64,000 bases of DNA from an uncultured Christensenella sp. (GTDB lineage: Bacteria > Bacillota > Clostridia > Christensenellales > Borkfalkiaceae). This document shows positions 1 through 8,397 of this stretch, one piece after another. Under the pieces are notes generated by a model that saw only the letters and a list, made by a program, of their open reading frames with translations, searched no databases and was not told the DNA's origin. Every line of letters begins with the position of its first letter. The stretch's first letter is position 1. A program made the position numbers and the translations under genes. The DNA lies in assembly GCA_910579525.1 (NCBI GenBank), contig CAJTUK010000003.1:186001-250000 (forward strand). The letters run 5' to 3'.

Positions 1-465
1 AATCAGCAGGGCGTTCCCGCCCCAAATTGCGAGCACGGGCATATTGCCTATCGCCTTTTCTTCGAACTTCGCGTTCATAAACCTTGCGGGCAGGGGCGTA
101 AGCGAATAGTCGCCGCCTTCCACCGATAAATAGGCGCCCCCCTGCGAAAACACCGTTACAAGCTCGCCGCAAAAACGCGTTTGACAAATTACGTTCAGAT
201 TGATCCCTTTGTTACCGTATTCGCGCACGTAAATGAGCGCTTCGCCGTCCATTAAATAAACGTCTAAAAAAGGAGGTGGGGCAAACAGCAGTTTTTCGTT
301 TATAAAAAAGTTTACGCCCTGTAAATTTTCCCCCGGCACGATTTCGGCGAGAACGCTGTCCGCAAGATCGATTTCTATATGCCTTTCGAACAGGTCTATT
401 CCGCCCACGTATAGACCGTTGAGTTTGAGTATGGCAGGCTTGTACGATAAAAAGTAAATCCTCAT
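1..465 (-). CDS. hypothetical protein, 3' end outside window
   Basis: Reading the minus strand from the ATG at 465 gives 155 codons without a stop up to the window edge, so the C-terminus is missing. The product starts MRIYFLSYKPAILKLNG and is rich in beta-strand-like alternating hydrophobic residues with no predicted membrane segment and no motif I recognise. Codon use resembles the neighbours, which supports a real gene. The ribosome-binding site is weak. It is divergent from the DNA-binding protein gene at 570. Function unknown. Confidence 0.7.
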   Translation of the reverse strand, partial: MRIYFLSYKPAILKLNGLYVGGIDLFERHIEIDLADSVLAEIVPGENLQGVNFFINEKLLFAPPPFLDVYLMDGEALIYVREYGNKGINLNVICQTRFCGELVTVFSQGGAYLSVEGGDYSLTPLPARFMNAKFEEKAIGNMPVLAIWGGNALLI

Positions 466-569
466 AATTTATCCCGACAAAATTTTATTTTGCAAACTTT
501 TATTATTATTTAATGAATAACGTTTTAAAATTATGTCAATATTCTGGGTGTAAATTCAGGAGGAACATT

Positions 570-1163
570 ATGAACAAAATAAACGGCTATACGGAAGAAG
601 AGGCTAAAAATTTGGTCGATTACGTTGCGAACGGCAAGCGTGAAGGCAAAACGCTTTCGGGTCTGTTCGCGTCATACGCAAAAAAGACGGGGAGAGCAAA
701 GGGCAGCGTGCGCAACTATTATTACGCGCTTTTACGCAGTACGGGCGACGACCGCGTAAAAAATCTTTTAAAGGACAAAGATCTCAAAGCTGAAAAAATT
801 CTGCCGTTCACCGAAGAGGAAACCGACAGAATTTTAAAAGAGATTTTAAGGCAAAAGAGCAAGGGCGTTTCTGTGCGCCGCGCGGTTTTAAACCTTTCGC
901 ACGGGGACGATAAACTTATGTTGCGCTATCAGAACAAATACCGTAACGTGGCTATGAAACAGCCGGAAAGAATAGAAAAGCTCATGCGCGAGTGCGGGCT
1001 TAACGGCGGCGACGGAATGAGGCGGCGTATAGAGGAAGAAATTAACGGGCTTTACGATAAGCTCGCGTCAAGCCTCAAAGAAGAAAACAGGCGTCTCACC
1101 GCAATGATTAAGCGGCTTACCGACGAAAACGCGCTTTTACGTTTGCAGCTCCGCAACATTTAA
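570..1163 (+). CDS. putative DNA-binding protein with C-terminal coiled coil
   Basis: 197 residues from the ATG at 570, chosen because AGGAGG lies just upstream (558-563); an in-frame ATG at 513 lacks such a site. The protein has two basic helical segments (roughly residues 5-55 and 75-130), each opening with a 'YTEEE' or 'FTEEE' motif as in Myb/SANT-like or RsfA-type bacterial regulators, and a heptad-like C-terminal helix of about 40 residues ending in leucine repeats. This layout is typical of sporulation-associated RsfA/YlbO-like regulators, but I infer that only from layout. It is a single-gene unit closed by the hairpin at 1181-1209. Confidence 0.65.
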   Translation: MNKINGYTEEEAKNLVDYVANGKREGKTLSGLFASYAKKTGRAKGSVRNYYYALLRSTGDDRVKNLLKDKDLKAEKILPFTEEETDRILKEILRQKSKGVSVRRAVLNLSHGDDKLMLRYQNKYRNVAMKQPERIEKLMRECGLNGGDGMRRRIEEEINGLYDKLASSLKEENRRLTAMIKRLTDENALLRLQLRNI

Positions 1164-1175
1164 AATTCAAATCGC

Positions 1176-1214
1176 AAAAAACCGCCGCGGGCAATATGCT
1201 CGCGGCGGTTCTTT
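1176..1214. terminator. bidirectional intrinsic terminator
   Basis: A 9-bp GC stem (1181-1189 with 1201-1209) separates two convergent genes. Read on the minus strand it is followed by six T, on the plus strand by a weaker TTCTTT. Confidence 0.8.
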
Positions 1215-1231
1215 AAGAGTGTTGAGGTGTT

Positions 1232-1429
1232 TTACTGCTTTTGTTGCTTTTTATCCTGCTTTTCGGTCGAACTTTCAAGCTCTTCAAGTTTTTTGTCGAT
1301 ATAATTTTCCGCTTTGGTCATTATATCTTCCTGATTTTTCTTAACCAGATTCAAAAGTTTGCAGTTATTGGCAACCAAAAGCGCGCCGCCTGCCATACCT
1401 ACGGCAAGCCCAAAAATAAATTTTTCCAC
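1232..1429 (-). CDS. small YtxH-like membrane-anchored protein
   Basis: 65 residues from a GTG at 1429, selected because GGGAG stands seven bases upstream; the longer frame to 1483 has no ribosome-binding site. Residues 3-21 form one hydrophobic, glycine-rich segment of the kind found at the N-terminus of YtxH-type proteins. The remainder is charged and Lys/Glu/Gln-rich and probably a cytoplasmic coiled coil. The family has no established biochemical role. It converges on the gene at 570 across a shared terminator. Confidence 0.6.
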   Translation of the reverse strand: MEKFIFGLAVGMAGGALLVANNCKLLNLVKKNQEDIMTKAENYIDKKLEELESSTEKQDKKQQKQ

Positions 1430-1518
1430 TTTTTTCTCCCATGGGCGTTTCAGCCCTAAAAAGAGTATGGGCGGTATTCGCAAAATTATGAATGTAAAAA
1501 AATGTATTTGAATATTGC

Positions 1519-1547
1519 TTGAAAAATACCGCCGCTTATGATATTAT
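1519..1547 (+). promoter_or_regulatory. promoter of the ruvX fusion gene, leaderless type
   Basis: TTGAAA at 1519-1524 and TATTAT at 1542-1547 are separated by 17 bases. The -10 ends six bases before the ATG at 1554, so transcription should begin at or next to the start codon; no Shine-Dalgarno is present. Confidence 0.7.
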
Positions 1548-1553
1548 ACTCCT

Positions 1554-2318
1554 ATGGAAAGATACGTCGCTTTCGATATAGGCGATAAAAGAATAGGCGT
1601 AGCCATATCGGACCCGTTCAACACTTACGCGTTGCCTTCGCACACATATTTCCGTAAAGGCTTTAAAGAGGACGTCTCGGCGCTCGCGCAAATCGCAAAA
1701 GAAAAGGGCGCAACCGTAATAATCTGCGGTTTGCCCGTAAATTTCGACGGTTCCGAAGCGCTTCAAACGCAAAAAACCGCAAGGTTTATCGAGGCGTTAA
1801 AGTCCGCCGTATCTGTACCCGTCATATGCGAGGACGAACGGTTCACCACGAAAATGGCGCACGAAACGCTGATAAGCGAAGGAATGAGCAGGGAAAAGCG
1901 TAAAAATTATGTAGACGCGCTTGCCGCCGCGAATATTCTCGACGGATATCTTAATAAATTAAAAGAGGAGAAAAAAATGAGCAAGAAGGATCTTGAGCTT
2001 GAAGAGGAATTTTTAAACGGTGCGGAAGACGCGGATTATGAAGAGGACGACGATATAATCGAACTCGAGGACGAGGACGGAAAGGTATTAAAATGCGTCG
2101 TGCTGGACGTAATCAAGTACAAGGGCGAGCGTTACGAGGTGCTTATGCCCGCCGAGCCCAACGAGAGCGTCGCGGAGGACGAAGTAGTGATTTTCCGCCT
2201 CAACGAAGAAGAGGCTGTTCTCGAATCCGTAGAAGACGAAGAGGTTTTGGAAGAAGTGTTCAAACTCTTCCAGCAGGGCGAATACGAAGACGGCGAAGAC
2301 GAAGAAACAGTAAACTGA
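1554..2318 (+). CDS. ruvX: RuvX (YqgF)-DUF1292 fusion protein
   Basis: 254 residues. Residues 1-140 are a YqgF/RuvX RNase-H-fold protein: the start contains FDIGDKRIGVAISDP and a later DEDERFTT-like acidic motif (EDERFTT) and a C-terminal DALAAANIL helix, as in the proposed Holliday-junction resolvase/pre-16S rRNA nuclease family. From residue 142 onward comes an acidic DUF1292 (YrzB-like) domain. In related Clostridia these are two adjacent genes; here no stop separates them. An AGGAG followed eight bases later by an in-frame ATG at 1977 sits exactly at the junction, so the second domain may also be made alone. The main start is the ATG at 1554, fixed by homology. Confidence 0.9.
   Translation: MERYVAFDIGDKRIGVAISDPFNTYALPSHTYFRKGFKEDVSALAQIAKEKGATVIICGLPVNFDGSEALQTQKTARFIEALKSAVSVPVICEDERFTTKMAHETLISEGMSREKRKNYVDALAAANILDGYLNKLKEEKKMSKKDLELEEEFLNGAEDADYEEDDDIIELEDEDGKVLKCVVLDVIKYKGERYEVLMPAEPNESVAEDEVVIFRLNEEEAVLESVEDEEVLEEVFKLFQQGEYEDGEDEETVN
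1977..2318 (+). CDS. possible internally initiated DUF1292 protein
   Basis: An in-frame ATG at 1977 preceded by AGAGGAG (1964-1970) would yield a 113-residue acidic protein starting MSKKDLELEEE. The Shine-Dalgarno is better than anything at the upstream start of the fusion. It looks like the original start of a once separate gene whose upstream stop codon was lost. Whether it is still used cannot be read from sequence. Confidence 0.45.
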   Translation: MSKKDLELEEEFLNGAEDADYEEDDDIIELEDEDGKVLKCVVLDVIKYKGERYEVLMPAEPNESVAEDEVVIFRLNEEEAVLESVEDEEVLEEVFKLFQQGEYEDGEDEETVN

Positions 2319-2335
2319 ATTTGAATAATAACTTA

Positions 2336-2372
2336 AACCCGCCCGCGCTTTAAAAGCGCGGGCGGGTTTTTA
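2336..2372 (+). terminator. intrinsic terminator
   Basis: A long GC stem (CCCGCCCGCGCTT paired with AAGCGCGGGCGGG) is followed by a T run. The same stem type recurs after many genes in this window. Confidence 0.9.
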
Positions 2373-2405
2373 ATGAATAAATTTAAATTTATTTAAAAAA
2401 ATTGC

Positions 2406-2434
2406 TTGACAACGCCGCCGTGCAGAGTTATACT
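2406..2434 (+). promoter_or_regulatory. strong promoter of lipoprotein gene
   Basis: Consensus TTGACA at 2406-2411, 17-base spacer, TATACT at 2429-2434. The transcript would have an AT-rich leader of about 130 bases before the ATG at 2573. Confidence 0.8.
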
Positions 2435-2572
2435 TGTTGTAATTTTATTCATAAATTGCATATTATAGAGGTAATTATTCATAAGATTTAACAATTTTAT
2501 TCAATAATAAATTTTTCGCGCGTTTTTATATTTATGCGAATATGCAAAACGGTGTGAATACGGGAGGTAATT

Positions 2573-4633
2573 ATGAAAAAGACTAAAAGAGTGATATTCG
2601 GGTTAACGGCTTGTTGTACCGTATTGTGCGCCGCCGCAGGGCTCACCGCGTGCCACGAACACGCATGGGGCGACGGCGAGGTGACTACTGCCGCGAGGTG
2701 CGGTCAGGCGGGAGAAAAGACTTTTACCTGCGAATGCGGCGAAGCGCGTAAAGAAGAAATCCCCGCTCTCGAACACGCGTGGGATAACGGCGAAACCGAA
2801 ACCCCTGCAACCTGTACTCAAGAGGGCGTTAAAAAGTTCAAGTGCACCCGCGACGGCTGTACGCAGACCAAAGAGGAAGCTATCGGCAAAACGGCGCACA
2901 GTATGGGCGAGTGGGTAATTACCGAACCGGAAGCGGATAAAGCGGGCAAAGCCGTTAAAACCTGTTCTCTGGCGGGCTGTACTGAAAAGAAAGAAGAAAC
3001 TCTGCCCGCGCTTACCGATAAAGCCTACGCGGTTGATGGCGATACTGCCACGTGTGCGAGCGAGGGCACGGCTACATATAAGATTACGGTAAACGGCACG
3101 CCGTTTGAATTTGTTGCGGCAACGCCGAAAAAAGCCCATGAAGAGGAATGGGCTGTTACGAAGAATCCTTCCATAGCTCTCCCCGGAACGGCGACTAAAT
3201 TCTGTGCAAACTGCACTCACGATTTCAAAACCACTGTGGAATTGCCCGTTCTTACCTCCGACAACGCGGGGAGCGGTAAGTTCTATTCGTCCGTGACCCA
3301 AAAGCCAACCTGTACCGATAACGGAAAAATTACATATACGGTTTCGCAAGCCAAATTGCAAGAGCTTTTCGGCGGCGCAACGTTAAAATCCTTCGAAATT
3401 ACCGAGGACAACGATTTGCAGGCTACGGGGCACAGTTACGAATTGGAAAAAAACGCAAAGCAGGCGACAAAAAGATGTAAAAACAGCGGCTGCCACGACA
3501 CGCAGATAATAACATGGGAAAAAGATTTTCCCGCAGGCGGAGCGGCGAGGGATAAAGCGGTAAAAATAGAAAGCGGAAAATATAATTGGGTGCTGACGGA
3601 GCAATGTCAGCTCTGGTATACTTTTAACGTCACCAAATCGGGGCTTTACAAGTTAATGTTCACGTATCTCGAAAAACCGGCGCTTAAATCTAACGTTGCA
3701 ACGTTTTGTTTTAACAGGGCAGACATTGTGAACGACAACGGAACGTCGTCTATGGTTATTAACCGTAATACGGTTGGCGCCGCTTATCAGGAAAAGGTTG
3801 TTTTGACTTATTTTGAAGAAGGAGGTTTTATCGCAAACCGTTACGCGCCCGAATCGCTTGTAATGAACTTTACGCCGGAGGACGTGGGCAAAAAAGTGGT
3901 TTTGCAACTTCAGTTGAATGTTGCGGACAAATTGGATTGCGTGATAGAGGTTGATATCCCCGAAGACAATACCCCCGCGCCTTTGCCCAAATTAGCGTTT
4001 GGCGCCAACGATTATACGTTTGAGGCAAACGCGGTTACTAATTTCGAATTTACTTCCGCAACTGCCAAACAGTATTCGGTGAGCGCCTCCGACGGCGTTT
4101 CGGTAGGTTTGGAACGTGCGGACGGAACTTATGCCGACCTCATTAGCGACGACGGCAAAGTGGTAAACTTTGAAATGGCTGCCGGCGAAACCGTAACGCT
4201 TTTCGTTATTTCTTCGTCTTCGGGACAGAAGACCGTAACGATAGGCGACGCCGTTGAAGAAGGCGCTCTTACATTGCATAAAGGCGGAAAACTTCCGGTA
4301 AGTACAAGGTACCGTGACGTTGTGGTGTTTATCGTAGGCGACGACTACGAAGAAGGACAATACAACCTTGTATTGAGCGGTGGCACGGCATTCGGTACAT
4401 GTAATTTCTATATGACCGTAAACGATACCGACGACTGGAACCAGATGACCAAAGGTCTTTACGTGTTCCCTCAAAGCAATCCCACTGTCGGAACGGGGAT
4501 AATGGAAGGGTTTACCCGTTACGAGGGGCACAACGTAACCGGTACGTTTAAAGCGGGAGACAAAATCGCTTTGGCGCATTACAATATGTCAAGTGCGGCG
4601 CAATTTGAGGTTGAACTGGTGCCCGCCGCTTAA
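2573..4633 (+). CDS. surface lipoprotein with Cys-pair repeats
   Basis: 686 residues starting at an ATG preceded by GGGAGGT. The signal peptide ends in a lipobox LTAC (Cys27), so it should be lipid-anchored on the outside of the membrane. Residues about 28-230 hold repeated units of roughly 35-45 residues with the pattern His-x-Trp...Thr-Cys...Phe-x-Cys-x-x-(1-2)-Cys and an IPALEH-like link, resembling short metal-ribbon or treble-clef modules seen in large Clostridia surface proteins. The C-terminal half (about 320-686) appears to comprise beta-rich domains, one with a lectin-like or carbohydrate-binding look, but I cannot name the family. Monocistronic between a strong promoter and a terminator. 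Substrate unknown. Confidence 0.75.
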   Translation: MKKTKRVIFGLTACCTVLCAAAGLTACHEHAWGDGEVTTAARCGQAGEKTFTCECGEARKEEIPALEHAWDNGETETPATCTQEGVKKFKCTRDGCTQTKEEAIGKTAHSMGEWVITEPEADKAGKAVKTCSLAGCTEKKEETLPALTDKAYAVDGDTATCASEGTATYKITVNGTPFEFVAATPKKAHEEEWAVTKNPSIALPGTATKFCANCTHDFKTTVELPVLTSDNAGSGKFYSSVTQKPTCTDNGKITYTVSQAKLQELFGGATLKSFEITEDNDLQATGHSYELEKNAKQATKRCKNSGCHDTQIITWEKDFPAGGAARDKAVKIESGKYNWVLTEQCQLWYTFNVTKSGLYKLMFTYLEKPALKSNVATFCFNRADIVNDNGTSSMVINRNTVGAAYQEKVVLTYFEEGGFIANRYAPESLVMNFTPEDVGKKVVLQLQLNVADKLDCVIEVDIPEDNTPAPLPKLAFGANDYTFEANAVTNFEFTSATAKQYSVSASDGVSVGLERADGTYADLISDDGKVVNFEMAAGETVTLFVISSSSGQKTVTIGDAVEEGALTLHKGGKLPVSTRYRDVVVFIVGDDYEEGQYNLVLSGGTAFGTCNFYMTVNDTDDWNQMTKGLYVFPQSNPTVGTGIMEGFTRYEGHNVTGTFKAGDKIALAHYNMSSAAQFEVELVPAA

Positions 4634-4680
4634 TCAATAGACTTATTTCATTCTCCGATTTTAAATTCCGAATTTCAGGG

Positions 4681-4715
4681 AACCCGCCAGCGCTTTAAAA
4701 GCGCGGGCGGGTTTT
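4681..4715 (+). terminator. intrinsic terminator
   Basis: Stem of the recurrent CCCGCC...GGCGGG type with one mismatch, then TTTT; it closes the lipoprotein gene. Confidence 0.8.
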
Positions 4716-4768
4716 CGGCTTGTGCGGCTTTTTGAGCGCATTTATTGCCGTTTTACCTTTAAAACCGC

Positions 4769-4797
4769 TTTACAAATAATAAAATATCTGCTAAAAT
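4769..4797 (+). promoter_or_regulatory. promoter of rpsB-tsf
   Basis: TTTACA at 4769-4774, 17-base spacer, TAAAAT at 4792-4797. A GC-rich leader of about 105 bases follows before rpsB and could hold an r-protein leader structure, which I could not match to a known motif. Confidence 0.65.
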
Positions 4798-4912
4798 ATC
4801 AACGCTGTAAATTTCACACCCGAAGGGCGGGCGCTCCGTGACGGTAAATCTTTCATGCCGTAATAAGCGCCTTTAAACCGCGCTTTCGGGGAGGTTAAAC
4901 GGAGGAATAATT

Positions 4913-5686
4913 ATGGCGGTAATTTCAATGAAACAACTGCTCGAAGCGGGCGTACACTTCGGGCACCAGACGAGAAAGTGGAACCCCAAGATGGCTAAAT
5001 ACATCTACGCGGCTCGCAACGACATTCACATCATCGATTTGCAGGTGACTGTGGATCTTATCGAAGAAGCGTACAAATACGTTTGCGAAAGCGTTAAACA
5101 GGGTAAAACCATACTCTTTGTAGGTACTAAAAAGCAGGCGCAGGAAGCCGTTAAAGAAGAGGCGGAGCGTTGCGGAATGTACTACGTAAACAGCCGTTGG
5201 CTGGGCGGCACGCTCACCAACTTCAAAACCATTCGCACCCGTATCGACAGAATGGTAAAAATCGAAAAAATGGAACAGAGCGGCGAGTTCGACCTTCTTC
5301 CCAAAAAAGAAGTGGCTAAACTCAAAGAAGAATACGACAAACTCGTTACCAACCTCGGCGGTATAAGAGAAATGAACAGGCTCCCCGGCGTTATGTTCGT
5401 GGTAGACCCTCATAACGAGGATATCGCGGTTGCCGAAGCCCGCAAACTCAATATCCCCATCGTGGCTATCACCGACACCAACTGCGACCCCGACCTCATC
5501 GACTACGTAATCCCCGGCAACGACGACGCTATAAGGGCGGTTAAACTCATTTCTTCCGTAATCGCAAACGCGGTTATCGAAGCTAATCAGGGCGAAACCC
5601 CCGTTCTTCCCGTAGAAGAAAGCGAACCCGTAGATATCGAAGAAGTAGTGGCTAACGAAGTTCCCGCTGAAGAAAAAGCGGAGTAA
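4913..5686 (+). CDS. rpsB: 30S ribosomal protein S2
   Basis: 257 residues, the usual length for bacterial S2. The N-terminus MAVISMKQLLEAGVHFGHQ and the RWLGGTLTNF and DTNCDPDLIDYVIPGNDDA segments are signature S2 sequences. S2 joins the back of the small-subunit head late in assembly and is needed with S1 for mRNA binding. The C-terminus carries an acidic tail (about residues 230-257). GGAGGA precedes the ATG. It is cotranscribed with tsf 19 bases downstream, a nearly universal pair. Confidence 0.98.
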   Translation: MAVISMKQLLEAGVHFGHQTRKWNPKMAKYIYAARNDIHIIDLQVTVDLIEEAYKYVCESVKQGKTILFVGTKKQAQEAVKEEAERCGMYYVNSRWLGGTLTNFKTIRTRIDRMVKIEKMEQSGEFDLLPKKEVAKLKEEYDKLVTNLGGIREMNRLPGVMFVVDPHNEDIAVAEARKLNIPIVAITDTNCDPDLIDYVIPGNDDAIRAVKLISSVIANAVIEANQGETPVLPVEESEPVDIEEVVANEVPAEEKAE

Positions 5687-5705
5687 TCGAGGAGGATTAA
5701 TTATT

Positions 5706-6608
5706 ATGGCATTCACTGCACAGGACGTTAAGGATTTACGCGAAAAGAGCGGCGCAGGCATGCTCGACTGCAAAAAGGCGCTTATGGACGCAGACGGCGA
5801 CATGGAAAAGGCGGCAGACCTTTTGAGAGAGCGCGGAATAGCCAAAGCCGTTAAAAAAGAGGGCAGAATCGCAGCCGAAGGCGCTGTCGGCGCATACGTG
5901 TGCGATAAGTGCGGAGTCGGCGTGTTGATCGAAATCAACAGCGAAAGCGACTTTGTTTCCCGCGGAGACAAATTTCACGAAATTATAGATAAAGTTGCAA
6001 AGGTCGTTGCGGAAAACAAACCCGCGGACGTAGACGCGCTCAACGAGTGCAAACTCGACGGCGTAACCGTAAAGGACTATATAACAAACGCAACCGCGGT
6101 TATAGGTGAAAAAATCTCTATCCGCCGTTTCGCAATCTTCGAAACCAAGGGCAAAATAGAAACTTATATCCACATGGGCGGCAAGGTCGGCGTTATGGTC
6201 GAGGCGGTAGACGTAAAAGCCGGCAGTGAAGAAACCCTTCACGACGTAGCTTTGCAAATCGCGGCTTCCAAACCCCTTTATCTCGTTCCTTCCGAAGTTC
6301 CCGCCGAAGTTCTTGCAAAAGAAAAGGAAATTATGCTCGTTCAGATGCAGAACGACGAAAAGAACAAGAATAAGCCCGTTGCTATCCTTGAAAAGATTAT
6401 AGACGGAAAAATGGGCAAGTACTATTCCGAAAACTGCCTTATGGAACAGGCGTTCGTAAAGGACGACAGCCAGAAGGTTACGCAGGTTATCGGAAATAAG
6501 TTCAAAGTTGTCCGCTTCACCCGTTTTGAAATGGGCGAAGGACTCGAAAAGAAGAGCGAAAACCTTCAAGACGAAGTTCAGAAGCAAATCGACGCAATGA
6601 AAAAGTAA
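5706..6608 (+). CDS. tsf: elongation factor Ts
   Basis: 300 residues. The UBA-like N-terminus (VKDLREKSGAGMLDCKKAL) and the LIEINSESDFVSR motif identify EF-Ts, which exchanges GDP for GTP on EF-Tu. The core dimer-like domains (residues 60-280) are complete. AGGAGG lies upstream of the ATG. Second gene of the rpsB operon, closed by a strong hairpin at 6629-6656. Confidence 0.98.
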   Translation: MAFTAQDVKDLREKSGAGMLDCKKALMDADGDMEKAADLLRERGIAKAVKKEGRIAAEGAVGAYVCDKCGVGVLIEINSESDFVSRGDKFHEIIDKVAKVVAENKPADVDALNECKLDGVTVKDYITNATAVIGEKISIRRFAIFETKGKIETYIHMGGKVGVMVEAVDVKAGSEETLHDVALQIAASKPLYLVPSEVPAEVLAKEKEIMLVQMQNDEKNKNKPVAILEKIIDGKMGKYYSENCLMEQAFVKDDSQKVTQVIGNKFKVVRFTRFEMGEGLEKKSENLQDEVQKQIDAMKK

Positions 6609-6628
6609 TTTTCAATTTAATACGCGTT

Positions 6629-6662
6629 ACGCCCGCGGCTTTTCAGCCGCGGGCGTTTTTTA
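6629..6662 (+). terminator. intrinsic terminator of rpsB-tsf
   Basis: 12-bp stem ACGCCCGCGGCT/AGCCGCGGGCGT, four-base loop and six T. Confidence 0.9.
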
Positions 6663-6680
6663 ATTCTTATCCTTTAACGG

Positions 6681-6881
6681 TTAAGTTAATATATTATCAA
6701 AAGTTTCGTCGAATACTTCGCATATTTTTGATAGCATTTCAAAACTCGGTTCGCGTTGAGCCGTTTCCCAGGACGCAACGGTGCGATAAGACACATAGAG
6801 TATTGCGGCAAGTTTCTTTCTTGACATTTTTTTGGTTTTTCTCAAACTTTTTAAGTTCTCTGCAAATCTTAACTTTATCAT
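6681..6881 (-). CDS. small XRE-family regulator
   Basis: 66 residues from the ATG at 6881; the frame runs on to 6941, but the upstream part is not helix-turn-helix sequence. The body is one Cro/CI-type helix-turn-helix (KMSRKKLAAILYVSYRTVAS then WE and the PSFEMLSKICEVF helix). Such single-domain proteins bind short palindromes, often at their own promoter. AT-rich sequence resembling a -10 lies directly before the start codon and no Shine-Dalgarno is seen. Target unknown. Confidence 0.75.
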   Translation of the reverse strand: MIKLRFAENLKSLRKTKKMSRKKLAAILYVSYRTVASWETAQREPSFEMLSKICEVFDETFDNILT

Positions 6882-7004
6882 ATTGTTATAATATAATTTC
6901 ACCCGATATTTTCCGCGATATGCCAAAAAATGTAGCGGCATTTTTACAAAGTATTATGCCGCAAAGCTGATATTTTTCATTTTTGGCAATAATTGTCAAT
7001 AGTG

Positions 7005-7033
7005 TTGATTTTTAACGATATATCTGCTATAAT
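7005..7033 (+). promoter_or_regulatory. promoter of pyrH operon
   Basis: TTGATT at 7005-7010, 17-base spacer, TATAAT at 7028-7033; AAGGGGT serves as ribosome-binding site for pyrH. Confidence 0.7.
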
Positions 7034-7066
7034 ATTGCGGAAAAGTAAATTTATAAGGGGTAATGT

Positions 7067-7777
7067 ATGCCGCCTAAATATAAAAGGGTGCTAATTAAAC
7101 TTTCGGGCGAGGCTCTTGCGGGCAAACAGGGTCACGGCCTTGACGAAAACGTAATTTCCGGCGTTGTGGAGCAGATTAAAGCCGTGCACGATATGGGCGT
7201 AGAAATCGCGCTCGTCATCGGCGGGGGAAACTTCTGGCGCGGAAGGCAGGGCAAGCAGATGGACAGAACCACAGCCGACCACATGGGTATGCTCGCCACG
7301 GTTATGAACTCGCTCGCTATGATGGATGCGCTTGAACAGAGGGGGATACCCACCCGCGTGCAAACCGCGCTTATTATGACGTCGGTTGCCGAGCCCTATA
7401 TCCTGCGCAAAGCCTTGCATCATTTCGAAAAGGGCAGGGTAGTTATTATGGCTTGCGGCACGGGCAATCCTTATTGCTCAACCGATACCGCGGCGGCGCA
7501 GAGGGCTTGCGAAATTCAGGCCGATTTGTTGCTTATGGCTAAAAACATAGACGGCATTTACGACAGCGACCCCAAGCTCAATCCCAAAGCCCAAAAATAC
7601 GAGCATATAAAGTATATAGATATAATCAATAACGGCATAAAAGCAATGGACACCACCGCCGCAACCATGTGTATGGAAAACAATATCCCCGTACTTGCGT
7701 TCGGCCTCGACGAAAAGAATTCCATTATAAAAGCAGTATGCGGCGAGCATATGGGCACGATAATAGACAATAATTAA
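7067..7777 (+). CDS. pyrH: UMP kinase
   Basis: 236 residues of the amino-acid-kinase fold: RVLIKLSGEALAG at the N-terminus, GGGNFWRG substrate-loop and the TADHMGMLATVMNSLA helix are diagnostic for bacterial PyrH, a hexameric enzyme phosphorylating UMP to UDP and regulated by GTP/UTP. It heads a run pyrH-frr-uppS-cdsA with the gene order common in Bacillota. Confidence 0.97.
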   Translation: MPPKYKRVLIKLSGEALAGKQGHGLDENVISGVVEQIKAVHDMGVEIALVIGGGNFWRGRQGKQMDRTTADHMGMLATVMNSLAMMDALEQRGIPTRVQTALIMTSVAEPYILRKALHHFEKGRVVIMACGTGNPYCSTDTAAAQRACEIQADLLLMAKNIDGIYDSDPKLNPKAQKYEHIKYIDIINNGIKAMDTTAATMCMENNIPVLAFGLDEKNSIIKAVCGEHMGTIIDNN

Positions 7778-7824
7778 TTGCGTAACGGCAACTTAAATCA
7801 AAATAAATTGGAGAAAATAATTTT

Positions 7825-8397
7825 ATGTTAGACAACGAACAGGTAGAAGAAATTTTGCTCGTCCTCGACGATAAACTCACTAAAACCGTAAGCGTTTTAA
7901 AAGAAGAATACGCTTCCGTGCGCGCAGGCAGAGCAAACCCGCACATACTCGACAAAGTAACCGTCGACTATTACGGCGCTCCCACGCCCGTTACGCAGAC
8001 TTCTAACATTTCCGTTCAGGAAGGCAGGTGCCTCGTAATCGCTCCTTGGGACGTCTCTCTCTTAAAGGGCATAGAAAAGGCTATTCAGCAGTCAAACATA
8101 GGCATCACGCCCACCAACGACGGCAAGGTTATCCGCCTCGCTTTCCCCCAGCTTACCGAAGAGCGTAGAAAAGAACTCTCCAAGCAGGTTCGCAAAATGG
8201 GTGAGGACGCAAAGGTTGCGGAAAGGAATATCCGCCGCGACGCATTGGAACAGCTTAAAAAGTTAAAAAACGATAAAATTCTCTCGGAAGACGAATACGC
8301 CGCGTGCGAAAAGGACGTTGAAAAGGCGGTTTCGGACGCCATTGCGGAAGTGGATTCCGCGGTAGCTGCCAAAGAAAAGGAGATAATGACCGTTTAA
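7825..8397 (+). CDS. frr: ribosome recycling factor
   Basis: 190 residues, with VRAGRANPHILDKVTVDYYG, the APWDVS core and the C-terminal long-helix KKLKNDKILSEDE region typical of RRF, which splits post-termination ribosomes together with EF-G. GGAG precedes the ATG. Its TAA shares one base with the ATG of uppS (TAATG), implying translational coupling. Confidence 0.97.
   Translation: MLDNEQVEEILLVLDDKLTKTVSVLKEEYASVRAGRANPHILDKVTVDYYGAPTPVTQTSNISVQEGRCLVIAPWDVSLLKGIEKAIQQSNIGITPTNDGKVIRLAFPQLTEERRKELSKQVRKMGEDAKVAERNIRRDALEQLKKLKNDKILSEDEYAACEKDVEKAVSDAIAEVDSAVAAKEKEIMTV

Noticed and set aside
2603..3361. Long minus-strand open frame opposite the lipoprotein gene
   Set aside because: It is a shadow of the plus-strand gene, has no ribosome-binding site and its composition is improbable for a protein.
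4925..5971. 348-codon minus-strand open frame across rpsB and tsf
   Set aside because: Both genes on the other strand are certain ribosomal and translation genes; the antisense frame has no family resemblance.
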